Positions 19,991 to 30,629 of a DNA stretch of 64,000 nt are shown here, in pieces. The stretch is from CAWBRY01 sp963791295 (lineage in GTDB: Bacteria > Bacteroidota > Bacteroidia > Chitinophagales > Chitinophagaceae): positions 682,001 through 746,000 of the forward strand of contig CAWBRY010000001.1 in NCBI GenBank assembly GCA_963791295.1, written 5' to 3'. A program made the position numbers and the translations under genes. Each line of letters opens with the position of its first letter. The stretch's first letter is position 1. The notes under the pieces are model-generated. The model made no database searches and was not told the DNA's origin. It was given only the letters and a program-made list of their open reading frames with translations.

Positions 19991-21370
19991 ATGCCTATCA
20001 TTTAAAAAATTGTAGGAGAAAAATTTGTGATTGGAAGATGAGGAGTCTTTGCATAATTATTCCCACGACGAAACGGAGGACCTGCATTTCCCTCCCGAAG
20101 TGGTGCATCAAGCCCCGTACTGCCGACGAGATCAGTGCAATCTTAAAGATTTGCAATCGCGATAAAGATACCGGTGACGCCACGCGGGGCTGGTACCGGC
20201 TTGAGTGGCGGCGCACTTCCTTGCCTGGGCGGTGTATTGTTATCCACGGAACGGATGAATGAAATTTTGTTCATCGATGAACGGAACTTACAAGTGATCA
20301 ACGGAACCTGGCGTGATCACAGAGGTGCTGCAAAACGCAGTCAGAGAAAAAAAATTATTTTATCCTCCTGATCCCAGCAGCAGGGGTTCCTGTTTTATAG
20401 GAGGAAATATTTCAGAAAATAGTGGAGGGCCGAAGGCTGTGAAGTATGGCGTCGTAAAGATTATGTGCTGAACCTCGAAGTAGTACTGGCTAGTGGAGAA
20501 ATTATTTGGACTGGCGCCAATGTATTAAAGAATGCTACCGGTTATAATCTGACGCAATTGATTGTTGGAAGTGAGGGTACCCTGGGCATCGTAACAAAGA
20601 TCGTTTTGAAATTAATTCCCTTACCGCAATTTGATCTGCTGATGCTCGTGCCATTTCGGTCGGCTGAAAATGCCTGTGCATCAGTAGGAGCGATATTCAG
20701 GGCAGGACATACTCCCAGTGCTCTGGAATTCATGGACAGGGATGCATTGATATGGGGAAGTAAGTATGTCGAAAGTAATACAGTAGTCATTGAAGAGGAT
20801 GTGCAGGCTCACTTATTGATTGAAGTAGATGGGAATGATATGGACTTGTTGATGAAAGACATGGAAGGAATTGCCGAAATAGTTCAGCAATTTGAATGTG
20901 GTGAGATCTTGTTTGCCGAAAATGAGCAGCAAAAAGCCGAGTTGTGGAAGATGCGTAGAAGGATAGGAGAGGCTGTTAAATCGCATTCCATTTACAAAGA
21001 AGAAGATACGGTAGTTCCCCGCGCTGAATTGCCGGTACTATTGAGCGGCGTAAAAGCCATAGGACAAAAATACGGATTTCATTCGGTGTGTTATGGACAT
21101 GCCGGGGACGGGAACCTTCATGTAAATATTATCAAAGGAGATCTGACTGATGAGGAGTGGAATGGATCGCTCAAAGAAGGGATCAAAGAAATATTTATCC
21201 TGACAAAGAAGTTGGGCGGCACACTGAGCGGTGAGCACGGTATCGGATTGGTACAAAAAGAATATATGGATATCGTCTTTGATAAGACGCAGATGAGATT
21301 GATGAAGGAGATCAAGAAAGTATTTGATCCCAACAATATTCTGAATGCAGGCAAGATCTTCGATTTGTGA
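19991..21370 (+). CDS. glcD: FAD-binding oxidase, glycolate oxidase GlcD family, N-terminal half broken by indels
   Basis: Flavoprotein of the FAD_binding_4/FAD-oxidase_C class, oxidising a 2-hydroxyacid such as glycolate or D-lactate. From 20465 on the frame is intact: VLASGEIIWTGANVLKNATG and GYNLTQLIVGSEGTLGIVTK (FAD site), VCYGHAGDGNLHVNI and GTLSGEHGIGLVQKEYM (C-terminal domain). The first 470 bp hold the PP-loop region, with FPPEVVHQAPY and GAGTGLSGGALP in different frames; total about 460 residues, normal for GlcD. A hairpin overlaps the stop. No glcE/glcF neighbours, so it may be a stand-alone D-lactate dehydrogenase-like enzyme. Confidence 0.83.
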
Positions 21371-21400
21371 TCTTATAAAAATGTTAATTTATAAGATCTT
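21369..21400 (+). terminator. Hairpin overlapping the glcD stop, probable terminator
   Basis: Perfect 11-bp inverted repeat GATCTTATAAA / TTTATAAGATC with an 8-base loop, starting inside the TGA stop codon and followed by TTTG. The stem is AT-rich and the T-run short, so termination may be weak. Confidence 0.5.
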
Positions 21401-21412
21401 TGATAAGTAAAT

Positions 21413-21428
21413 AAACCCTGGAGGGTTT
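21413..21428. repeat. Second short hairpin after glcD
   Basis: AAACCCT-GG-AGGGTTT, a perfect 7-bp-arm palindrome 15 bp after the first hairpin. The 2-base loop favours a cruciform or protein-binding site, or stem breathing as part of a tandem terminator. Confidence 0.4.
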
Positions 21429-21532
21429 AATGGAGTCAAAGTGAGTGCCCAAAATTTCCTGCTCATAATACTGCCTAACCGAACTGACTGCGATCAACAA
21501 AAACGAATCATCTTACCTAAAAAACGATACAG

Positions 21533-22175
21533 ATGAAAAGAACGCTAGTCATGTTATCTATGCTGTGCCTTATTACCAGCACCCTCCTTGCGCAGGAGCC
21601 GGAGGAAAATGAAGAAAAACCAAAGGGGTTTAAGAAAGAAAACCTTTTTGTCGGCGGCAGTGTATCTCTTGCTTTTTACAATAATACTTTTTTGATAGGA
21701 GGAAGCCCGGTTTTCGGCTATAGCCTGGGTAACTGGGGAGACGCCGGAGTTGTTGTCAACTATAGTTATACTTCTTACCGCGATTACAATTTGTTTATAA
21801 TGATAAGTTGAGACAAACGGTATATGGCGGAGGTGTTTTTGCCAAATTATATCCTGTCCGGTTCTTGTTTGCGCAGGCTCAATTTGAACATAACTATATA
21901 AAGCAAAAATTTATTCCCCGTGTCGGAGCGAAGGAAACAAATACTATCGACGGGAATAGCTTTCTGATAGGTGGTGGATATACGACAGGTCGCTATGGTA
22001 AAGGAGGCCTCCATTCTTTTATTTGGCGGTATTATTCGATGTTTCGGGAAATAAAAATTCACCGTACACCGATTCAGAAGGCAGAACGATTCCGATCATC
22101 CGCGGCGGTATCCAGGTTCCTTTATTCCAGGGAAACATGCGGGGTCCTTACGACCGGCGTGATCGCTACAGGTGA
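21533..22175 (+). CDS. Small outer-membrane beta-barrel protein, unknown function, frame broken by indels
   Basis: About 214 residues when frames are joined. A signal peptide is clear (MKRTLVMLSMLCLITSTLLAQ), followed by an acidic patch (EPEENEEKPKG) and alternating aromatic/glycine strands (FVGGSVSLAFYNNTFLIGGS, AQAQFEHNYIKQKF) as in 8-10-stranded Bacteroidota outer-membrane barrels. Frame changes near 21795 and 22030; the last piece reads IIRGGIQVPLFQGNMRG and stops at 22175. The 3' end overlaps the convergent LOG-family gene by 10 bp. Family not recognised beyond the barrel pattern. Confidence 0.65.
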
Positions 22176-22707
22176 TCGGCCAACTCCTGCGGGTCTTTAA
22201 CGATGGTAATTCGTTTAATGGCTCTTTCATAGAGAAAGCCCTGGTCTTGCATCACTCGGATGTGGTTTGCGAGGTGATCATAGAATCCGCCGGAATTCAT
22301 CATGATAGATGTGTTTATCGTGAATGGATAGTTGATTCCAGGTAAGCATTTCAAAGAGTTCATCGAGCGTACCAAAACCACCAGGCAATGCAACGGCAGC
22401 ATCGCAAAGGTCATAGATGGTCCTTTTCCGGGTATGCATGTCATCGACGATGATCAACTCTGAAATATTTTCGTGCTGCCGCTCCCATTCCACCAGCACT
22501 TGAGGAATAACTCCAATCACTTTGCCACCATTTTTCATTACTTCATCGGCGACAGTACCCATGATGCCTACATTACCTCCGCCATAGATCAAAGTGATCT
22601 TGCATTTGGGCCATCGATGTTTCCCAATTGCAGTTGCTTCTTCGCTGATACAATGGATTGAGGCCGGAATGCGATCCGCAAAAAACAGCAAGAGAGTGTA
22701 CTGACAT
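22166..22707 (-). CDS. LOG-family (cytokinin riboside monophosphate phosphoribohydrolase-type) protein, frame broken by indels
   Basis: Rossmann-fold nucleotide hydrolase that cleaves the N-glycosidic bond of (modified) nucleoside monophosphates. ATG 22707 gives MSVHSLAVFCGSHSG, the usual start of the family; conserved LIYGGGNVGIMGTVADEVM and the signature PGGFGTLDELFEMLTW are present. The protein ends VKDPQELADHL at 22166. About 180 residues, slightly under the usual 190-195. Frame changes near 22590 and 22310. It is divergent from the symporter gene. Confidence 0.83.
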
Positions 22708-22797
22708 AGCTTTATAAAAGTACAGAGAAGAAATTTGTTTACCTTCAAAATGAAATACAGTTTGTTGATCTGCCATTACCTAAGCGAAAACTCATAT

Positions 22798-24338
22798 ATG
22801 TCACCCATTGTCCTATTTTCTTTTGTTATCGGCTATTTTGTACTACTGCTTGCGGTGGCGTGGTACACGTCGCGCAATTCCAACAACGAATCTTTTTTTA
22901 TCGGTAACCGCAACAGCAACTGGATGCTGGTTGCATTCGGAATGATCGGCACTTCTTTATCCGGAGTCACTTTTGTAAGTGTTCCCGGTGGCGTGGGCAG
23001 CTGGCAATTTCTATTATTTCCAGGTGGTGCTCGGCTACCTGATTGGCTACATGGTCATTGCTTTTGTGTTGATCCCCCTCTATTACCGGATGAACCTGAC
23101 CAGTATTTATACTTACCTGGAAAGGAGGTTTGGGATCAATGCGCCATAAAGCAGGGGCTTTCTTTTTTATTCTTTCACGCATCGTTGGCGCGACAGCCCG
23201 CTTATACCTGGTGATCAGCATCCTTCAAATCTTTATTTTCAATAAACTGCATATTCCTTTTGCGGTTACAGCGCTGGTTATCCTGCTCTTGATTTTACTT
23301 TACACTTTTGAAGGAGGCGTAAAAACAATCATTTATACGGATACATTGCAAACAACTGGAATGCTGGTAGGTCTGGTAGTTTGCACATTGTGATCATTAA
23401 AAGCACTGGGCACTGATTTTTCGGGTGCCTGGTCAATGATGTCTGAAAAAGGATTACACCAAGATCTTCAACTGGGATGTCAACTCCGGTTCGTTTGCAT
23501 TGAAGCATATTGTCGGCGGGATGTTCATTGCCATTGCCATGACCGGCCTTGACCAGGAAATGATGCAGAAGAATATTAGCGTCAGAACACTGAAGGATTC
23601 TCAAAAGAATATCATGACATTCACAGCCGTACTGATGGTCGTCAATTTCCTTTTCCTGGTCCTTGGCGGAGTTCTTTATCTATATGCAAATACAAAAGGG
23701 ATTAGTCACAGCGCCGGATGACCTGTTTCCCACCATTGCATTGAGTGATGCACTTCAGCGGCACGATCGGCATCATTTTCATCATTGCATTGATATCGGC
23801 ATTATTCCCCAGTGTGGATGGCGCTATTACTTCACTTACCTCCTGTTTTTGTATCGATATTCTTGGGCTGAATAAAAGCTCAGCGAACGGAGAAAGAAAA
23901 GAAAAGGACCCGGTTAAAAGTGCATTTCACATTTGCCTTTGTTTTTTTTATCATGGTGCTTCTTTTCAAAGCGATCAATGATAAACTGATCATTGATTTC
24001 ATCCTCAAGTTTGCCGGCGTTACTTATGGTCCCTTGCTGGGATTATTTGCCTTTGGAATTCTGACCAAACGAAAGACTGAATGAAAAATTGATCTGGACC
24101 GTTTGTATCATTGCGCCATTGCTGGCACTCGGCATTGATATGCTCAGCAGCCCTGAATGGTATGATAAGAAACTGCACATTTCCTTAGGGCTTCAGGATC
24201 CTTTCTGCAAAGTTGTTCCATGGATATAAGATCGGCAATGAGCTGATCCTGATCAATGGATTGCTAACCTTTACCGGACTTGTGGTTTATCTCGCTATAA
24301 ACCGCCATCGGCAACTTCCAGAATTGCAGCCTGCATAA
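22798..24338 (+). CDS. Sodium:solute symporter (SSS family), frame broken by indels
   Basis: Multi-pass membrane symporter using the sodium gradient to import a solute. The ATG at 22798 gives the usual N-terminal helix SPIVLFSFVIGYFVLLLAVA and the conserved NESFFIGNRNSNWMLVAFGMIGTSLSGVTF stretch (given as parts NESFFIGNRN and MIGTSLSGVTF). Further helices are seen in successive frames (FILSRIVGATARLYLVISI; GIIFIIALISALFPSVDGAI). It ends INRHRQLPELQPA at 24338, about 510 residues, normal for the family. At least seven frame changes (for example near 23025, 23120, 23390, 23720, 23920). Substrate not determinable. Confidence 0.82.
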
Positions 24339-24368
24339 GAGATTTATCTTCGATTAAAATTTTTAATC

Positions 24369-25014
24369 TTGGAATTGATCAATCCATTGGTCCAGGCCAT
24401 ATGCTGAAAAGTTTTCTTCTGCGGAAGAAGAATTGTTGCAGCGAGATCGCCGCATTATACCGTTCAAACTCATCCCGATGCGCACATGCTGAGCGGCCAT
24501 GTCCAGGGTAAATTCCTGGAAATGATCAGTTGGATGATCCGGCCCAGAAGAATCCTTGAAATCGGCACATTTACTGGCTATAGCGCCCTTTGCCTGGCAA
24601 AGGGGTTGGCCTGATGACGGCATATTACATACCATTGAATTAAGGGAAGAGGATGCCGCTGCGCGCGAGGGCATATTTTGACCGCTCCAGCTACAGGGAC
24701 CGGATAATTTTACACACCGGAAATGCGTTAGAGGTGGTGCCGGAACTGAGGGAAACCTGGGACCTGGTCTTTATCGATGCTGACAAGCCCGCCTATATTG
24801 ACTATTTTAACCTTGTTTTGCCAAACCTTCGGAAAAACGGGTTTATTTTAGCAGACAATATCTTCTTCCACGGCCAGGTGCTGGAGGAGGAAGTGACAGG
24901 GAAAAAGTGCCAAGGCCATCCAGGCATTCAATGAATTCATTCAACGAACGGACCGATATTGAAAAAGTAATCCTAACCATCCGTGATGGACTTTTCCTGA
25001 TACGGAAATTGTTA
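24369..25014 (+). CDS. O-methyltransferase (class I SAM, caffeoyl-CoA OMT-like), frame broken by indels
   Basis: SAM-dependent O-methyltransferase of the family-3 type. The apparent TTG start gives ELINPLVQAYAEKFSS. Across frames: HMLSGHVQGKFLEMIS, the SAM loop RILEIGTFTGYSALCLAKG, LVFIDADKPAYIDYF (metal/catalytic region) and NGFILADNIFFHGQVLEE, then FNEFIQRTD and RDGLFLIRK. About 213 residues, normal. The exact stop is hidden by an indel near 25012. Substrate unknown. Confidence 0.8.
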
Positions 25015-25026
25015 ATTATAGTTCCT

Positions 25027-26283
25027 ATGCAAATTTTAAGAATAAAACTACTGTCTTATTCCTTTTGTCAATGGCGGCCCTAATTGCCCGGGCGCAGAAT
25101 CCTGTAGTAATCGAGCAATACATCGACACCTACAAAGAGCTGGCCATTGCCGAAATGCAACGAACAGGGGTACCTGCTGCCATCAAACTGGCCCAGGGCA
25201 TCCACGAAACCATGGCGGGCACCAGCGACCTGGTTTTGAAATCAAACAATCATTTTGGAATAAAATGCAAGGATACCTGGAGAGGACGAATCCGTATATC
25301 ATGATGATGATGCGAGGGGTGAATGTTTCCGTAAATACGGAACTCCGGAGCGATTCCTATCGCGACCATTCCGATTTCCTGAAAGGGAGCGCGCGATATG
25401 CTTCGCTATTCAATCTGGATCCGACGGACTATAAACATTGGGCCTATGGATTAAAGAAAGCAGGTTATGCCACCAATCCCCGATATCCCCAGATCATTAT
25501 CCGCCTGATCGAAGAATATCACCTTCAGGACTACACATTGATCGCCATGGGTAAGACCAGATCTAAACGAAGATGCGATTGCAACGACAGCTGTCGATGT
25601 ATCGCAAGAATGAAATAGTGATTCCGGCGGTTACCATTGTGAGAAAAAAGAAGAACCTGCAGTGCCCACAGTGATTGAAGAAACCACCAAAGCCGAAGAA
25701 AACCAGGCCTGATTATCCCCGAGGGCGAATTCAAGATCAATGAGACCAGGGTAATCTATGCAGAGAAGGGAACATCCTTTCTCGCCATTGCCAACCAATA
25801 CGAAATTCCTCTTGCACGAATATTTGAATTCAATGATCTGGGTCAAACCGAAATGGTGGAGACAACCAGGTTGATCTATTTGCAACGGAAAAGGAAGACC
25901 GGCAACAACGAATTCCATGTTGTATGTGCCGGCGAAACCTTCAGGATATCGCACAGGTGGAAGCGATACGCCTGGAATCCTTGCTCGAATACAACCTGCT
26001 GAAGAGCATTCGAAGCCGGCAGTGGGAGAAGGCTGAACCTGAATAAGAAAGCGGCGTCTATGCCCGCTCTTGCATTAAGAGAAACCTATGCATTATATTC
26101 GCCTCCGGTCAGTCAGAATCGTGCGAACGGGCTGCAAAAGAAATTCAATTTAGAGTTAAGCCTAAGGAAACCATTTATTCAATATCTAAAAAATACCAGG
26201 TTAAAATCGAAGACATTGTAAAGTGGAATGGCTTGAGTAGTTATGATTTGAAGACAGGACAGCCCTTAAAGATTTATAAATAG
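25027..26283 (+). CDS. Glucosaminidase-domain peptidoglycan hydrolase with LysM repeats, frame broken by indels
   Basis: Secreted cell-wall hydrolase. The ATG at 25027 plus one missing A in a short A-run gives a signal peptide (KNKTTVLFLLSMAALIARAQ). The glucosaminidase (Flg J/LytG-like) domain follows: AIKLAQGIHETMAGTSDLVL and NNHFGIKCKDTW with catalytic-type Glu in QGIHE. LysM modules occupy the C-terminal half (EKGTSFLAIANQYEIPLARI; ETIYSISKKYQVKIEDIVKW), ending KTGQPLKIYK at 26283. Joined length about 415 residues. Frame changes near 25285, 25570 and 25700-26100. Typical Bacteroidota architecture; hpt follows after 9 bp. Confidence 0.82.
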
Positions 26284-26292
26284 ATCAAACGG

Positions 26293-26828
26293 ATGTCCGT
26301 CATTACAGTTCATGACAAATCTTTTGAAACCTATCTATCCGAAACTGCCATCCTCCAACAGAGTGACGCGAACTAGCGGAGCTCAATCAATAAAGATTAT
26401 GCCGGGAAAAAAGCCCTTTTCGTCGCCATCCTGAATGGATCCTTCATGTTTGCCTCCGATCTTTTCAAACAACTCACCATTGAGGCCGAATTGTGTTTTA
26501 TCAAACTGGCTTCTTATAAGGGAATGAAATCGTCGGGCAAAGTGGTTACCTCTATCGGATTGGAAGAAGATCTTTTGGAAAAGATGTGATTATTGTAGAA
26601 GATATTGTCGATACCGGAAAAACCCTGCACCGGTTTCTTCCCAAATTGATGCATCAGCAACCAAAATCCTTGAAGATCGCCACATTACTTCATAAGCCGG
26701 AGGCGACCGAATATCCACTCACTTTGGACTATGTTGGATTTGCCATCCCTAACAAATTTGTGGTTGGGTATGGGCTTGATTATGATGGACTTGGCCGGAA
26801 TTTCAAGGAGATTTACCAGCTGGTCTAA
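26293..26828 (+). CDS. hpt: Hypoxanthine phosphoribosyltransferase, frame broken by indels
   Basis: Purine-salvage enzyme converting hypoxanthine/guanine plus PRPP to IMP/GMP. MSVITVHDKSFETYLS starts the protein; KKALFVAILNGSFMFASDL and LCFIKLASYKG are conserved core elements, and the PRPP-binding motif VIIVEDIVDTGKTL is intact near 26590. YPLTLDYVGFAIPNKFVVGY and LDYDGLGRN close the family pattern. About 178 residues, normal. Frame changes near 26375 and 26575 only. Confidence 0.88.
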
Positions 26829-26881
26829 GCTACTTGAACCTGTGCCGCTTTTTTTGTAATTTATCGGTTCAATATATCCAG

Positions 26882-28686
26882 TTGAAAACCACTTTGCCAT
26901 ATTGCGCTACTTCTCTTTTGTGGAGTTCAGCCTTATACGCCCAGCAATTTTATCTCCGAGGTGACGTAAAGGATGAATCAGGCAACGTATTGCAAAATGT
27001 GACCATCCTGCAGCATCAGGACCGGATATATTTTCCGAAGCGGATCGCTTGGAACATTCGGAATCGTCACCAACCAGCAGATGGATACATTCAGTTTTTC
27101 CCTTGATGGATATCAGCAAAGAGCGGCTGATCGTCAATGCCGACCAGTATCTGAATGTCAAATTGAAATTGCTGCCGGCTTCTGCCACCAATGTCCGTCG
27201 GGATAAACTGGCATCCCTCACGAAAAACCTGGAAAGGGATGAGCAAAAGAATTGGTTTAGCCGGCGATGAAACCTATGCAAGCATTGTCGAGAACCGGTT
27301 CGTGAATGCAAAAAAATTTCCCAATACCGGCCTGTCGCTTAAGTGTAGACCGCGCTTCTTATAGCAATATCCGGCGGTTCATTACCTATCAATTCAATGG
27401 TGCCACCGGATGCAGTGCGCATCGAGGAAATGCTCAATTATTTTAATCTCGAACTATCATCGAACCGTTGGCGAAGATATTTTCAATTTAAAAACGACGC
27501 TGAGCGCATGTCCATGGTCGACTAGACAATCAATTGTATTTACATTAATCTGTCAGCAAGAAAATTAAACCTGGATACCTTGCCTCCCAGTCAACTCGTT
27601 TTTCTGATCGATGTATCCGGCTCGATGGACATGCCAAACCGGCTGCCATTGTTGAAATCTGCATTCCGTTTATTGGTCAATAATCTGAGGGAAAAGGATT
27701 CGGTGGCCATCGTCGTCTATGGTGGAATGGTCGGTACCATGTTGAATACAACCAGCGGGGGAGAAAAAGAAACGATCCTGAATGCGATTGATTCGCTGAC
27801 CCCGGGCGGCTCGACTCCGGGCGAATCAGGGATCAGGATCGCTTATAATCTGGCGCGAAACCATTTTATACGCGGCGGCAATAACCGCGTGATCCTGGCA
27901 ACAGATGGAGATTTCAATGTGGGATTGAAAACGGAAGACAGAACTTGGATGAATTGATCTCGCAGCAGCGGCAATCGGGAGTTTACCTCACCTGCCTTGG
28001 AGTGGGGATGGGGAATTATAAGGATTCAAAAATTCAGATGCTCGCCAAAAAGGGAAATGGAAATTTTGCTTACATCGATAATTTCCAGGAAGCGGAAAAA
28101 GTGCTTATTGAAAGAATTTACCACAAACATTGTATGCGGTGGCTGACAATGTTTATATCGATGTTCAGTTCAATCCGGAATATGTAAAGGAATACCGGTT
28201 GATCGGATTTGACAACAGGGTAGGCGCACTGAAAGACACGCTGGCGACAATCGAAGGAGGAGAAATCGGTTCAGGTCATTCAATGATGGCGATGTTCGAA
28301 ATCGAACCAACGGATCAATAATCAAAGATGCGACCGTGAATAACAATTATACGAGTGGAAAATTTGCAGAAATCACATCTGCGATACAGGAATCCAGATG
28401 ATACTACGCAACAACAGTTTAGGCATATGCAGCAAGTTTGAATACACTCCTTTTAATGAGTTGGAAAAAAGCTATCGTTTTTCGGCTGCAGTAGCGATGT
28501 TTGGATCGATGCTGCGTTCCTCCGGCTTTTCCAAAAATATTGCCTGGAAGGATATTATCGGCCTTGCCCAGGAAGTTCTACCAGCAAGGATGATATGCTG
28601 CAACAGGAATTTATTACGCTCGTCCAACAAGCCAGGATGCTTATATTCAAAAGAATAAGAAAAAGAAAAGCGGCGTGGCGCACTGA
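26882..28686 (+). CDS. YfbK-like von Willebrand factor A domain protein with carboxypeptidase-regulatory-like N-terminus, frame broken by indels
   Basis: Exported VWA protein, about 600 residues when frames are joined. A TTG start at 26882 gives signal-like LKTTLPYCATSLLWSSALYA; another TTG at 26834 is possible. A CarboxypepD_reg-like module follows (YLRGDVKDESGNVLQNVT), then the VWA_N region (PDAVRIEEMLNYFN), then the VWA domain with the MIDAS motif LVFLIDVSGSMD, REKDSVAIVVYGG, NRVILATDGDFNVG and YLTCLGVGMGNYKDSKIQML. The C-terminal DUF3520-like part reads VQFNPEYVKEYRLIGFDNR and ends KKKKSGVAH. E. coli YfbK is the closest named relative; role unknown, presumably metal-dependent adhesion or assembly. 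Densest frame changes are 27000-27580 and 28320-28600. Confidence 0.84.
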
Positions 28687-28693
28687 TAGATTC

Positions 28694-29857
28694 TCAAGAA
28701 AACATTTCCTTGATCTTATCGAAGAAATTCTTCTCGTTCTTATCCGGATGAGGTTTGAAATTCGTTGAGAATGGCCTAATTTTTCCAGTAAAGCCTTTTC
28801 TTCCGAAGTCAGGTTTTGCGGGGTCCATACATTTACATGGATCAGCTGATCGCCTTTTTCATAAGAATTTACTGCAGGAAATCCTTTTCCTTTTAACCGG
28901 AATACTTTTCCGCTTTGCGTGCCGGCAGGTATCTTGATCTTTGCTCTTCCATCGATTGTTGGCACTTCAAGATGAATTCCGAAAACAGCATCAGTAAATG
29001 AAATGTGCAGATTCATAGGCAACATTCAATCCTTCACGATGCAGATCTTTGTGCGGTTCTTCTTCAATCAGGATGATGAGATCACCGGCCATGCCACCTC
29101 TTTCGCCGGCATTGCCTTTGCCATTGATATTTAATTGCATTCCTTCCTGTACTCCTGCGGGGATATCAATGGTGACAGTTTCTTCGCCATATACTCTTCC
29201 TTCTCCTTTGCAATTGCGCGCACTTGGCAGTGACCGTAGTGCCTTCTCCATTGCAGGTTGGACAGGTAGTCACCGTTTGCATCTGACCCAGAAAAGTATT
29301 CTGAACTTTTCTTACCTGGCCGCTTCCGCCACAGGTATTGCAGGTTTGAACACTGCCTTTATCCTTTGCTCCCGATCCATTGCACATATTGCAGACTACG
29401 TGTTTCTTAACCTTAATATTCTTTGTTACTCCGTGGCGATTTCTTCATAGGTCAGTTTCAGTTTGATCCGAGGTTACTTCCGCGCATACCCCGTGCTGCG
29501 TTGACCGCCGCGCCCGCGTTGTCCACCGCCAAATAAATTTCCAAAAAGGTCTTCTCCGAAAATATCTCCAAACTGGCTGAAGATATCATCCATGTTCATG
29601 TTCCGCTACCCGCCTTGACCGCGGTCCATACCCGCTTACACCGGCATGCCCATACCGGTCATATTGTGATTTCTTATCAGTATCACTAAGGATTTCATAG
29701 GCTTCGCTGCTTCTTTGAATTTTTCTTCAGAAGGTTTGTCACCCGGATTGCGGTCAGGATGATATTGCATCGCAACTTTTCGGTATGCTTTCTTAATTTC
29801 ATCTGCCGATGCATTTTTAGTTACACCAAGTATTTCGTAATAATCTCTTTTTGCCAT
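28694..29857 (-). CDS. dnaJ: Chaperone DnaJ, frame broken by indels
   Basis: Hsp40 co-chaperone that stimulates DnaK. Type I architecture: J domain at the N-terminus (MAKRDYYEILGVTKNASADE; HPD in MQYHPDRNPGD), short Gly-rich linker (FGEDLFGNLFGGGQ), zinc-finger CXXCXGXG repeats (MCNGSGAKDKG, CNTCGGSGQ, CPTCNGEG) and client-binding C-terminal domain (TIDIPAGVQEGMQLNINGKG; AKIKIPAGTQSGKVFRLKGK), ending NFFDKIKEMFS at 28694. Length about 385, normal. Frame changes near 29700, 29600, 29430, 29215, 29010 and 28760. It follows grpE on the same strand after about 60 bp, the usual chaperone operon. Confidence 0.92.
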
Positions 29858-29919
29858 AGAATATGCTGTAATCTTTTAGCGCCTGCATTACGGCAATGAT
29901 CCGTAGTACTGCATCCGGC

Positions 29920-30497
29920 TTATTTACCAACCACTACTTTTGCATAGCGGATGATTTTATCATTCAGATAATATCCTTTTGTCACTTCTGCCAACTACTT
30001 TATTAACCATGTCCTTTGAAGGCGCGGGGATTTCGGAAACGGCTTCCTGAAGATCAGGATTGAATTCCTTACCCAAGGTTTCCATCGCTTTCAACCCCTT
30101 TGGATTGAAGAATATTGCGAAGTTTATTGAACACCAGCAATACGCCTTCCTTGATTTCTTTGATATTTTCACTTTTTTCCAACTGCTCCTGGGCCCGGTC
30201 ACAATCATCCAGAACATCCAGCAGATCGGTGATCACTTCCTTTCCTGCAGTTTGGATCAGTTCAATTCTTTCCTTGGCAGTTGCGTCTTTTGAAATTGTC
30301 AAATTCAGCCACCTTTCTCAGATATTTATCTTTGGTTTCTTCCAGTTCTGCGCGCAATTTTTCCATCTCGGATTCGTCAGCTACCGGCTCATTCAAATGG
30401 GTCGTTCCGCTTTGGTTTTCATCGGTATTGATATCCAGGCCAGTATCGGCCTTTCGCGGGAATCATCAAAGGGCTCGTTCTTGTGTTTTTCTGCCAT
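29920..30497 (-). CDS. grpE: Nucleotide exchange factor GrpE, frame broken by indels
   Basis: Exchanges ADP for ATP on DnaK. The start MAEKHKNEPFDDSRE is followed by an acidic tail, a coiled coil (LEETKDKYLRKVAEFDNF-type region seen in shifted frames near 30300), then DVLDDCDRAQEQLEKSENIK, VFNKLRNILQSKG, EFNPDLQEAVSEIPAPSKDM and the beta-domain end GYYLNDKIIRYAKVVVGK. About 190 residues, normal. Frame changes near 30440, 30300, 30100 and 29990. A consensus promoter lies 18 bp upstream. Confidence 0.88.
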
Positions 30498-30514
30498 TTT
30501 TTACAAATTGTTTG

Positions 30515-30544
30515 CAAAGGTAAGCTAGTCAAGAATACTGCCAA
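30515..30544 (-). promoter_or_regulatory. Bacteroidota-type promoter for grpE-dnaJ
   Basis: On the minus strand, TTG-N19-TACCTTTG, a full match to the Bacteroidota -7 consensus TAnnTTTG with the expected -33 spacing. The -7 box (30515-30522) lies 17 bases before the grpE ATG. No CIRCE-like inverted repeat is seen, so classical HrcA control is not supported here. Confidence 0.55.
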
Positions 30545-30617
30545 CCCTTATTTGCCCAGTTTATGGACAGGGACAAAATGGCTTAGCGTTAGGTGTTTCA
30601 ACTGTATTCCGGTCTTG

Positions 30618-30625
30618 TATCTTTA
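30618..30625 (+). promoter_or_regulatory. Possible -7 box of the RlmI-like methyltransferase gene
   Basis: TATCTTTA, one mismatch from TAnnTTTG, ends 4 bases before the ATG at 30630; a GTTT sits at the expected -33 distance. If used, the transcript would be leaderless or nearly so. Weak alone. Confidence 0.3.
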
Positions 30626-30629
30626 ACGG

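Noticed and set aside
30499..30560. CIRCE/HrcA operator before grpE-dnaJ
   Set aside because: No inverted repeat of the CIRCE type is present; only the TTG-N19-TACCTTTG promoter is supported.
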